A stretch of DNA of 64,000 nt from Platynereis dumerilii (lineage: Eukaryota > Annelida > Polychaeta > Phyllodocida > Nereididae). The position numbers and the translations under genes are program-made. Each line of letters opens with the position of its first letter. Positions within the stretch are counted from its first letter, which is position 1. Positions 1-12,700 of this stretch are shown here, piece after piece. The notes under the pieces were generated by a model. The model was given only the letters and a program-made list of their open reading frames with translations. It was not told the DNA's origin and ran no database searches. Location of the stretch: NCBI GenBank assembly GCA_026936325.1, contig JAPTHN010000088.1, positions 124,001 to 188,000 of the forward strand, in the 5' to 3' direction.

Positions 1-671
1 ATGTATATATAAACTTTTATTAGACAACGAAATATCATGAAGATATATGTGTCGTATAAAAGATTGACAAGATACTGCTCTTCTGCGGCTCTTTCAAATT
101 TGTTACGAGAAGGTTGAATTAAGCTGTGTGAGGTGTTTAGTTCTGTCTATAGCCTTTTAAATTATGTAATTAGAGCTATAGCCTTTCAAGCTTAATTAGG
201 TCCGGTCTCTGGAATTACAGGGTCTTGGGTGAAAATATCAGGGACATAGAGCTAGGTCAAAACCATGAAATAACCTATACACAAATGATATAAAATAACT
301 GCACAGGATGACAGCAGTGTGACTACAGCAGTAAGCTATATTTTATTTTATTTTTCAGAAATAAGTGCACTATGTCCAGATCCTGAGGTACTTCATTGAC
401 AATTTTAATCGATTTCCTGGCCTTCAATTTTCGATTTGGTCAATTTTAATCACTTATTTTAACTTTTAATTTCGATTGGGACAATTTTTACTCGATTTCA
501 ATGTGATTTTACAGCCATCTGTGATTTTATCGATGATTGTTACTTTTACCCTGTTATTACTCAGTAATAATAGCTCATAATAGCTAATGTTATCTGTTGT
601 AACACTGAGATGAAATTAATGTGATTTGATTTAACAGTATGTATTTTTTAAATAGTCATTGTGTTTTACAG
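1..671. other. Upstream of the first recognised exon
   Basis: AT-rich with several 'caattttaatcgattt'-like variants at 395-500. No TATA box, frame or transposon ends that I can support; the acceptor at 671 implies intron. Confidence 0.4.
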
Positions 672-740
672 AAGTGCAACAGGACATTCAGTTGCCATGG
701 CGCAGAGCCAAGATGAAGAGGTGTCTCCAGATATAACCAT
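672..740 (+). CDS. Gene 1 first coding exon (CDS 697-740)
   Basis: The ATG at 697 lies in a strong start context (gccATGG) and reads MAQSQDEEVSPDIT plus two bases of the next codon before the donor GTGAGA at 741. A pyrimidine-rich acceptor (tgttttacag) ends at 671, so an upstream untranslated exon probably exists. The split codon AT|G restores Met with the next exon, which is the main support for this start. Confidence 0.65.
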
Positions 741-3700
741 GTGAGATATGTCAGCTGCATTTTGTTGCGAATCCAGAGGGGGCCGGGCGTTTTTTGGCAT
801 AAATATTTTGTGGGTGTCGCATATATTCTTCAAATGTTGCTTTTACTCTCAGTGGTCTACGGTGGACCCAGGCAAACATATGTTTGCATGTCCGCAGGGC
901 TGGATTTAGTTTTGATGAGGCCCTGGTCATTCCTGTGATTCTATAGCTAGCGCTTTGGGTCGCCAGCGAAGCCACCTGTATCAGGGGTCCCTTCAAAATT
1001 GCTTGGGCGCAATGTTGTAAATAAATGTTGAGCTATTTTAGTATGATATAAAACCAATGAAAGACATACAAAACATGTTAATTAACTCTTCTCTTACAAT
1101 GTAAAACCTGCAGTTTGCAGTTTAGCTAAATTCACCCTCAATGCTTTTTGACTTTCATGCATTCAGGTATAGAAGACTTGAAGGATGGATTAGAAACTTG
1201 ACATGCTCCAACATAGAACAGACGAGCATGGCAATTTTGGAAATCCTGGAGGAAGGAGAAATGATATGCCCAGCACAAGGACCTTCCATTATCAAAGAGC
1301 TAGTTGGTAAAACAGATGACCTCTGTCTTGAGCCTTCTTTTGGAAATTTACTCAAGGTTTGTAATAAATCTTTATGATTATCAGTTTTACTCAGAATTCA
1401 CAGTCTAGTAGACAGGTAGGGGAGAGCAGGGCACAGTGAGACGCCAGGCACAGTGAGACAAAGCCCGTAGCATCTAGCTGGTACTGTTTACAGATCAACC
1501 CTCTTTTGTATAGTGCAAAAATTTAGTGAGAGACTGTCCTATATCCTGAATGCCTACACATCATATCGAGAGTGGAATTTCAATATTTTGGTTTTTAGCC
1601 AGTAAAAATAAATAATTTTGCTAAACGATTTTTGTTATAAAACCCGAGAAAAATGGTATAATGCAAATCAATTGCCAGGGATCCAAACATTGATTATTTG
1701 TCTTAGTTTAGTGAGATGATGAACCACAATACAGGCATCCGGTCTGCAGGATTCAAAAATTTTATAAAGAGAGCTGCGTGTCGCACAGTGAGACAGTTTG
1801 AGGCAGGGCACAATGAGACATCACAAAATAAACTCCAAACGACCTGAATGTAATGTACAGCTCACAATTCACTATTAAAAAGAAAATGCCTGCTATAAAC
1901 TACTGATTTTAGTGAGTCATATCCAAAGGGAAGCATCAGAAAGAATTTTGATTGTATGTAACACTAACTTTGTAACAGGTGCGGCAGGTTAAATAAGTTG
2001 TGCATGTGTCCTGTGCGATGAAGTTTTGAAACATGCTAAAAAATGACCTAAAAAATCACCTAGCCAGCTGCTTTTATAAGAGAACAGTAATTTATGTAGC
2101 AGAAATTGATAGAACAATTCCGCAGGTCCTGAGGATCAGCTGTTATGGCAGCAGATGCCCTGTCTCACTGTGCCCCGCCTGCTGTCTCATTGTTCCCCCG
2201 TGGGTGGGGCACAGTGAGATACTTAACGAGCATGGACGTGACTCAAAATTTCTCCTGGTCTCATTTAACTTGTTACTTCCAACATTTTGGAACACTTGAA
2301 AATAAAAAAAGTGTCTCACTGTGCCCCGCTCTCCCCTACATATTTTGAGTGTGACCTTCTTAATTTTAGTTTTGGTAGTTCAGAAATACTTCAACTATAT
2401 TGATTACTTTGAATTCTGATGGCTACATTACAGTCCTTCTCATATTTACGTGAAATCTCAAGTTCTTTTCTCAACTGAGCATCGCAGTTTCAACACAGTG
2501 TCAGAGTGAAAATTGGGTCTGGGAAAACCTGTGCCAGTTCCACGTCACAGCCTGTTATAGCCAAGGTCCGTGTACTAGTTAGACACCAATTTGGAGGGTT
2601 CTAACATGCATTTTGGTCAGTTAGAACCCGACAAAGAGGTGTTTAACTGACTTAGACATCATATGCTTCTTCTATTATTTGTTTTGACTTATAATTTTAG
2701 CAAAATAAACTATAATCTGATTTTTTGTTTGTCGTTGTAAACAGTGTTAATCCTTAGCAGGGCACTAACATGCAATATTGTCAGTTAGATACCGGGGTTT
2801 CCATTGGTATAAGTATCTTGGTGATGTCTAACGAAGTTCAAAGTAGTTGAGTGCATGGCTGATTAATCAAAAAGCTCTAACTGCAGGTGGAGAATAAAAC
2901 AGTTGTCTACTGCGAATGCTCACGAAGCTTCCATTTTGTCAGATTAGACTGGTGATTGGCAATGATAGATCATTGGGATAACAAATGTATTGTTTCCTTC
3001 AGTACATCAATATTTAATCTGTGATGCTAAGTTTTCCTGACAGCCCTTTGACGGGAAAGCTGTGATGATGTGGTTGCTTCGGCTATCCCAGATATAATGC
3101 TTGCTCTGACACTATGTTGAAACTATGATGCTCAGTTTTGGTGCATCCACATTAGCTGGAAGCCGGGGAATGTGACCCAGATTAAAATAACATGACAGCC
3201 GTTGTTAACTTACGTATATTGCAATGCTAGCGAAGAGAGTCGTCTCTTGCAAAATGTGACGAGGAACATAAAATTGATCATAAAGTTTTGAATGCTTTTG
3301 TTTTCAAGCTGACTGTTTTATTTTGATTTTATGAAAATTGGAAAAAGTGGCTTGGTTACTTAAAATTACAGTCAACTCAACAATGTTGAGAAATTAGAGG
3401 AACAACAAATAGTTCTTGTTATTTAAGAATGAAACAAATTGTCGTCAGGAATGCATTATCTGTTTGTTTCTGTGGACAGCCAGCTGAAATAGCACGTGGA
3501 ATTTGTTAAGGTGACTCAAGCATGGTGGTTTGATCATACAGATTTTTCTAAAATTTTGCACATGTACTCTATGGGACCCATACATTTCAAAAATGAAAAA
3601 CAAAAAAATTTCACCGACTCGTTTGGTTGCCATGGTAACGGCATGTTTTGCCTGATGACTGCTTAAAAGTCATAAATTAAGTTTTTGGTTATGTACCACA

Positions 3701-6700
3701 GAATAAAGCATTACATGCATTTGTCACACAAAAACGTCAGAAATGTCTTCCCAAGGATTTACACCAATACATTTGCCATAAATTTGAAGAAAAATGTTAA
3801 AATACTTTTTTCTGTAAGAGCTCAAAGGGCACCAACACGCTAATTAATTGCAGATTTTGCATGCATCAATTTTGGCAGTAATCAAATTTTAGGAAAACGA
3901 TCATACAGATTTTTTTTAAGATTTGCATATATCATAAACAAGTTCTTCTCAAACAAATGGCAAAAATTTTTAAAAATTCACCGAGTCATTTTTTTACTGC
4001 ATTACCATGACTGTGCCAATGTCAATTTGAATAAATAAAGACAATTTTAGACACAGTTGACTGAAATTAACCGTGAACATTTTTTGGATAAAGCTGAGAA
4101 GCTGAAACTTTTAACTAGTATAGAATAGATGTTACTGCATTCAATAAAAAAATAATTATGCTTCTAGCTGCATTAGATCTAATTTAAATAGCAAATTACT
4201 GGCTGCCATGCTGTCAAAAAAAAGAGAACAGAAAATGGTAACGTCACAACTGTTTTAGGGCCTGCAGCAGTTGTGACGCTATGTTGCTAGGCAACCAGGC
4301 TGCTCAGAAGTATGTGCAGTGTACCACGCTTGAGTCACCTTAAATCCATTACAATGAGCATCTATTTATTAAATTTTTTTTTCAACATTTTGGTGACTCT
4401 TTCAAAACTTCAAATAGCTCATACATATAGCAACTTGTTTATGTAGAATCCAAGTCTTTATCAAGGTTATGGAACTGTGATGTCATTGATGGACTTGATG
4501 TCACATCTGGAATCCCTATTCCCTAGCATTGCAGCATATGTAAATAAAGTACAAGCTGTGGTGTTATTTAAAGTTGTCTCGGATTCCCCAACTTTCTCTA
4601 GCCTTTGGGTAATAAACTAGAATCGCTAGCGATAATAATATGACCGGCCGGCAGTGCTGTACGTCTTTTGGTTGTGAAGTGCAAGCAAGCGTGATTGTGG
4701 GAATCTGTATTAAAAACATGAATAATGATTTTTGTATTGAGAGGAGCAAAAGCCCTTCTTGTATGCTTTCTTATGAAATTTGCCAGTAGTTATGGAAATG
4801 AGGGCGATTTCGCCAATTCACATATTTCCGTAATTGTTAGACAATTGATTGTTGCATTGCTAGATAGATGTTTTACAGAGCTTTATAAAATGATATGTGT
4901 TTTGACTGTTTGGTCCCAGTGGAGTAAATTTCTCGTAAATATTTGAAGCGAAGGGCAGCATATGCTGATTTAAAAAAAGGTTAAAAATAGTTTTGAGAGT
5001 GCAATATTCAACGGTTTATGAGGAGGTATATTTTCACGCGCATAAACTGAATAGTGACGCCAGAATGCAAATTCCTCTAATACTGGCAGGTACTCTCTGT
5101 CATATGAAATTCACAAGAATGCATCTTTTTGTGAAAAATTTTTCAACTTTACAATCTTAATTCTTGAGATGAGACTAAGACAACCTTGAAATAAATAACC
5201 AGCTGATAACCGTACAACCAACTGAAGACACAAAACCAACCAAGGATCTTCCACCAAGCACAGTATGGCTAATCCACAATCAATCAAACTTTTGATGAAA
5301 ATCACATGCTACTATGATGCTAGCATTTTCATAATATTGGCCATTTCAGACCTCCTAGCCAAAACTCGAAGAAAAAAAAATTATATACATATATGAAATT
5401 TGTTCAGTCAAATATTGGACATTATTTTGTATGCAGTTTTTGAGTACATAATTGGGAAAAATTCAAGTGTAGGAGTTCCACTTCACAAATCCCACACAGA
5501 TGTGAAACAAATATATTGGTGAAGTCACAAAATTCAACAAGTATCGAAAGACAATTTTTTAGTTGGTAAAATGCCGGATGTCCTTCAGACCGGCAATCTT
5601 TTCTTGGACTGAACTGGACCATTTCAAAGTTCAATTTTTTTTGGAATGGCATAAAAATATACAAAATTGGTCCCAATGTAGGAGTTTTGTTGTATCGTAT
5701 TAAAGGAATTATAGGAAATATATAATGGAGGTCTGGAAGGTCTGCGACCTTTGATGTTAAACTTGTCTTATGAATGAAAATAACACTGATGACAAAATAA
5801 ACAAAACAAGCTTACAAAATCATGTCAAACGAGCATTTTTAATTAGGAATCAAAATAATGGGAAACACTTTCTCAATGTGTAACAGTGATGTGTTATGAT
5901 CTATTAGACAGTAATTTAGACTTTAAAGGTGAATACTGAACTCAATGATTTTTTTCGAGGAGGGGGTACTAAATATACGCGTCAAACCTAAGGGTGGGGT
6001 ACTAAAAATCAGCATGAAACTCAAGGGGGGGGGTATCAATTTTTGACGGGACGTTCCAGCAAAACATGGGCAAAGCTTCTTTCTAATTGAATAACCCGTT
6101 AACTGATGTCAGATCAACACTAAAGGCCAGCAAAGTATTCTTCAAATATGGCTAAAATTCGCTAAAATACACGATTTTATGACAAAAATTTGGGAGAAAA
6201 ACGGGTTTTTACCCCATCTTTATAGTCTTGAAAAACACACTAAAAATGTTCATATCAAGTTGTTACGTTTTGAATGGATAAAAGAGATCTTGGGCTACGC
6301 ATTGGTACCAAATATACTGATGGAGAAGCTCTCAATTAGTCAGTATAGCCCCACTAATAGTGTCCGACTCAAGGTGTCACCCGAAAAGTGTCAGACTCAA
6401 AGAACATTACCCTATTGTGCCACAATTTGTGCAAATTCAATGGATGAACAATACAATGTCAGTCAGTTGATCTCAAGCGAATCAACCCCCAAAATTATAC
6501 AAGTGAAGACATGTAAGTGATATGTAACATTTCAAAATAACAATGTGACTCATAATTGATTCACCAAATTTAAAATGCTTAAATGCAGTAGGTCACATCC
6601 ACATTCCACAGGTGCTAAAGGTCCTTTAGTTTGAAAAAAAAATTGATGAATCCATTAAATAAGTTAAATTTAGTAGATTTGACCGAATTAAAGTTGTCAT

Positions 6701-9700
6701 GGGCTATTCCTGGCTTGGTTCATTTTATGAATTTATTTAAGAGGCAAGAAGTTTGTCATTCAAGATATATACAAATCCAGCTTTTCTTCAGTCTTCATTA
6801 CAGTGATCACACCATTTATTACCAGTGGCGTAACTGGGGGGTCTCAAATGGGGGGCACCTGGGGGGGCACGCGATTCTCTGGGGGGGCACCCGCGGTAGC
6901 AGGACGTTTCACCGTTGGGACGTTTCACCGCTGGCAGTGGTGGGACGTTTCACCGCTGGTTCACCGCCGCACTTTTTCCTGCTTAAAACCTCATGCAGAC
7001 TCATGCTATCTGCTCAGACTGCTGCCTCCATCAAGGCTTGTGATATCCAGTTGATTACCCTTGCTTCAGTTGCATTGACATGCTTTTTGTAATCACTTGA
7101 TTGGCGTAATTGAAGTAATAGGCCTACCTGATTACAATTTAAGAGATTTAATTGCAACTTTGTAGGGGTACAAAGAATGCCAAAGACGATTACAATTTCC
7201 AGCAGCATCAACTTTCAAGTGCTATCTGTGACTGACACTTCCCAGGAAACACTCCCACATGGGCCCCGCATGGGTTTTTCAGGGGCTTGACCTGGGCATC
7301 TGGGCTTGGGCTGGGCATGGGTTGTGGAGTGGGTATGGAGTGGGCCCCTCATGGGTTGTACCTCAGCCAGAACCAACATTTTTTGAAGTATTAAGGATAG
7401 GTTCTACTTATGGGCACCAAATGGGTAAGGCATGGGCCCCACATGGGCTGCAGTAGCCACCAAAGTTTGGGCTTTACAGGGGCTTAACCTTGGCATCTGG
7501 GCTAGGGCTGGGTATGGGATTTACTAGGGCTTGACCTGGGCATCTGGGCTAGGGCTGAGCATGGGTTGTGGAGTGGGTATTGAGTGGGCCCCACGTGGGC
7601 TGTACCTCAGCCAGAACCAACATTTTTTGAAAAATTCAAAGTTTGATCCACTTATGGGTTAGGCATGGGCCCCGCATGGGCTGCACCAAGTATCCACTTG
7701 CGCTTGAAACCTTGTTTATTCCAAGAAAAACAGGGTAGGTGTTTTGTGGGTTCCAAATGGGTTAGATATAGGCCCCACATGGGCTGCACTACATTCTCTT
7801 GGACCATCTTCCTCCAACAAAACTAAAAATTTGAGAGTTATTCCTTCTTATGGGCACCGAATGGGTTAGACATGGGCCCCACATTGGCTGCATTACCTAC
7901 TCTTGAGACCATCTTTTTCCAACAATAAGTGAAAAATTGAGGATAGTCGCTTCTTATGGGCACCCAATGGGTTAGAGAGGGGTCCCTCATGGGCTGCACC
8001 ACATAGCCCCCAACTATAATTTTTTGTTTAAAAAAAGGGGGGGGGAATTTTTATGGGTACGACATGGGCTGCACTACTAACCCTAGTACCCAATTCTTTT
8101 TAATCAAAAACAGAAAAGTTTGGGGTTGGCCCATTCATGTGGAAAACCTAATGGGTCAGATATTGGCCCGACATGGGCTGCACCAACTACACTGGAACCA
8201 TCCTTTGTTTTTGAGGATAAAAAATATCATAAGGATAAAAAAATATCATGTTAAGCATTTCGTATGGGTACCCAATGGGTAATGAATGGGCCCCGCATGG
8301 GCTGCCATTGTTACTGTGGAACCCTCTATTTTATTATTTTTAAATATAATTTAGTTTTGGTAATTTGGGTATTTTATGAGGTACAGGACATGGGCTCAAC
8401 ATGGGCTGCCCATTGGGTTGCCCCTGTCTGCCCCGTGTCTGCCCCATGCAATATTTGGAGGGAAATCATGAAATCACCAGTAGGGGCAGGCTAAACCGTC
8501 TGGAAAATTGTCTTCTGCTCAGTCAACTTGGTCGATCAAACAATGAAGGAGGAAAGCTGTTCTGACACTATAAAATAGTCATTTCATGGTGAAATATGTC
8601 AAGGTAAGTCCTTTATTTGTTAAACTTAATCCTTATTCATCACTGGCTATTACTGACCCCATGTGTTTCCTTGCAGTTTACTATTAGTAGCTGAAATTGA
8701 GCACAAACAATTTTCAATTGCTTCATCATTTTCTTCAGAGCATGAAAATGGCAAAAACTAGCATTTCACTAATAGTTTAAGGTTGTGAAGTTGGCCTACA
8801 AGTCCTTTAGATTATGTATTTCAATTGTTTGACAGAAAAAGAAGAAAAACAAACATTGCAAATACTGACACTGCTAAATTATTAGTGAACGGCATTAAGC
8901 AAACAAAATATGTCTATTTGCCAAATTGCATGTTTACATGACAATAAAGTATTTATTATTATTATTATTATTATTATTCAATAGAGCCTTAGACTAGAGC
9001 CAGTACGGGGTAGGTTAATCCAATCTGACACAATGTCATAGAGCTCTAGCACTTGATTTCATTTTAAATACAGGTTAAACTCATTCAGAAAGTGCTGACC
9101 GTGATCTCTGTACTGGTGGACAGGGGCCAAAAAGGGGCAAAGTTTGGCCCAGTTGGGGGGTTGGGGTTGGGTTTGGGGCCCGGGGGGGGGGGTGGGTTTG
9201 GGGCCCATAGGGGGTGAAGTTGGGGTCAGGTAGGGCCAAGTTTGGGCCCAGATAGGGCAAAGTTCGGGCCCAGAGGGAGCAAGATTAGTGGTTTAAGCCA
9301 AGAGGGCAGCACTTGGTGTTACATTGTGGGTCTTGGTGGTAGGTCTTGCCCGTCCTGTCAGAGGAGCAGCTACAAAATGGGGCTATCTTGGTGGGGGACC
9401 GGGGGCATCTTTTGGGGTGCAAACTTTTCTAGAGGAGGGTGAGCACATGTTGTGCTTATTATTATGTTTCAACTAAGGCAACAATTTTCATATAGGGGGT
9501 ACAGGTCCAATAATGGGGGATAGATACTCTCTCCCCAACATAGTGATTTCACTGCTAAAAGGGGCAGGGTTGGGGCCCAGAGGGGGCAAGGTAAGGGCAC
9601 AGATGGGGCAAGGTTGGGGCACAGAGGGGCAAGGTTGGGGCAAAGACTGGACAAGGTTGGGGCACGGAGAGGGCAAGGTTGGGGCACAGGGGAACAAGGT

Positions 9701-12700
9701 TGGGGCACGAAGGGGAGGGGCTTGGAACCAGATGGTTCAATCATGAGAGGAAATTAATAACAGCAGCATGTTTCCTATTGGTAGAGCTAAGAGTTCACTG
9801 TGTATTCCCCCTGCTCTGTAGTGCAGTTAGGCATTATTAGGCCCAACACCGCCAGAGCCTAATGTTTTTCATTTGCAGATGTCTGTCGTCGGTCCGTCTG
9901 TTTGTCCATTTGCCCATTAGCAAGATTAAGGAAAAACTGCTGGGCACTTCCTAACGAAACTGTGTAGGATTTGTCCAATCACCTCAACAAAGAACTGATT
10001 AGATTTTGGTGAAGATCCATACAGTGGATATATGGCACAAACAGACTATACACTTTTATGTATTTCTCATATATCAATGTTATCTGCCTAGCCTCATACT
10101 AGTGTGCCTATGTGTTATGCATGACTGAGCACTCACCAAACTGTCTCCCTGCTTAGCTTAGCAGTCATATTTACGCTACCCTCAGATGGAGCCACTGCCT
10201 ACACTGCAGCGCATTTTTACCTTCAGCGAACAACGTTCACTTGGGTAAAAATGTTGTCCGTCCGCCGGGCGGGCGGCGGGCGGATAGAACGTTTCCGTGC
10301 CGGCATTCGGCCTCTATTGAGTGTACATAGATGAAATTTGGTTCACATATAGCCTGTATGGTCTAGTTGTGCCTTTTGATGGTCTGATTGATAGATATTC
10401 TATACTTTTTGAAATAATTAAAAAAATTTATAAATTATTTTTGTTCGTTTCCGGCCGAAACTCAGTCAGTATTGCATGTGCAAGGATGAAATTTGTTACA
10501 CATGTGGCCTATGTTGTCTAGTTGTGCCTTTTGATGGTCTCATTGATAGATATTCTATACTTTTTGTAATAATGATTAAAAATAGAAAAATATGTTTTTT
10601 TTGGTTTTCAGACTATGACTCGGTCACTATTGCATGTAAATGGATAAAGTTTGTTACACATATGGCCCATATGAAAGGTCTGATGGAAAATATTAAATGC
10701 TTTTTGTAATATTGAAAAAAAAAAGAGAAAAAAAAAGTTTTGTTTCTACCCAAGACTCAGTCACTTTTGCATGTACATGGATAAGGTTTGGTACACATAA
10801 TTATGTCTTATATGGTCTAGTTGTGCCTTTTTATGGTCTGACTTATAGATATTCAGTACTTTTTGTAATATTGAGAAAAAATATTCAAAATCCTTTTTTT
10901 CTTATTGGAGCCAAAACTTGCCCACCATTTCATATACGGCAATGAAATTTCCACATATCACCTATACAATGTAGCAGTGCTTCTTGATGTGTATTTAAAA
11001 CTTTTTGAATGATTGGAAAAACTTGAGAAAACTATAACAGCTTTATATTTTTTGGTTTCCACCCCACAGCTCTTAACCTATACTTTGTACATGCATAAAA
11101 CCGTACTATAATATGAGTAAATTAGTCTAATAAGGCCTTTCCCTGCTTTTATAAACCCTGGCAAGCACACGGGCAGATGGCTGATAATAGAGATAATAGA
11201 AGGCCATGACTCGACCACTATTGCATACTACCTATAATATATGCAATTTGGTAAACACACCAATTTTATGGTGTAATTGTAATCTTCTAAAGGTGTTATT
11301 CGCTGAAGGTTTGCTGCTGCACAGCCTATGTTTTAAATGAATATTCAGTCTTGCCAATTTTGCCTGAAGAGGCATTTTATTATGCACCACAACAACAGCA
11401 GACATTTTCTAATCAACAAAATGAACAACTGATTCAATGCGGCATACCTCCCTTTATTATGCTTTATTTACAACTTCCTCCAAAGCAATGTGATAAAACA
11501 CTTCGTCATTTTTTCTTACGGCGGGCCTATGCACTCTACAGAGTGCTAATTTACTTGTTTTCACAAAGTCTTTCATTTAACGGCAGAATTGTCATTTCTG
11601 TACAGCATTGAAAATAAATTTAACCGTCCTGCGATCCAAAGGGGCCTCTCAGGGCATGCCGCATAGCTTATGTTTACTGCCGTCTGGTGAAAATAAAGTC
11701 AAGACTATCAGACTTGGACTTACGCATATTTCCACTCATTTCTATACTACAACAATTGAGAGAATTCATACTTTTACTGTTACTTTTACACTCTTTGGAT
11801 ATTGGTAAATATATCTATGATGCAGGCATCAAAGCTATTTCATACCTTTGTAAATGCAATTGAGCAGTTGACTGGAATTATCACTATATGAATGTCATTA
11901 TTATTTTTATTCAACATGTAAAATTTTGCAATTTTTAGGTCATTTTCCTGCTCATCTCTAAATTTATATGAGTTGCATTGTCTGCCGCAGCATTCTTTAC
12001 ATTTCAGACTAACACTGCTGAGAGGCACCGTGACAGTTCTGGTCCTACAAATGAGATTATGCTGGTGAGTTGTACATTCTAAGAATCAGCAGTTTTAAAA
12101 TAAACAGCCCATTGCATAGTCATTGTCAAAGCGCTAATTATGACCGGCGTCTGACCGTATATATATATAAATGTAAAGAAGTAATCTAAAAACATAGCCT
12201 ACTTCCAAAAAAACACTTGATTTAAAAAAAAGAAATTGTTTCTTCATTGCGTTGTTGGCGTGGAAAACTATGGGACTTTTAAAGTTTTGAGAGTCCAATA
12301 GTTGCTGATTTATGATGAGATACATTTTAACATGCACTAACGAAGTTATGACGTCAGAATGCTAATTTTTGACGTATTTTGATAATTTCTTGTGTTCAGA
12401 GCTTAGAAGTCTGCTCTAAAGTTTGAGAAAAAATATTTAAATCAAATCAGTCATCAAGGAATATTCATGCAGATTCTAAAATGCAAAACTTATATTTTGA
12501 GGGTATAATATTTGCAGATTTATGATGAGATATGCTTCAAGCACAGAGCTAGACTCCAGTCTGCCTATTTTTGGCAGCATTCTTGACAATGTGTTCAGAC
12601 CTTTAAAGTCTGCTATACAGTTTGAGAAAAAATTCCAATGCTTGTCCATTATTAAGGACAAAACTTGAAGATTCTAAAAATGTAAAAATTATTTTTCTGC

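Noticed and set aside
5347-5738. Possible inverted ends CAGACCTCC...GGAGGTCTG
   Set aside because: Only about nine bases match and there is no flanking duplication.
6179-6520. 113-codon plus-strand frame
   Set aside because: No domain, no splice or promoter support, low-complexity AT-rich surroundings.
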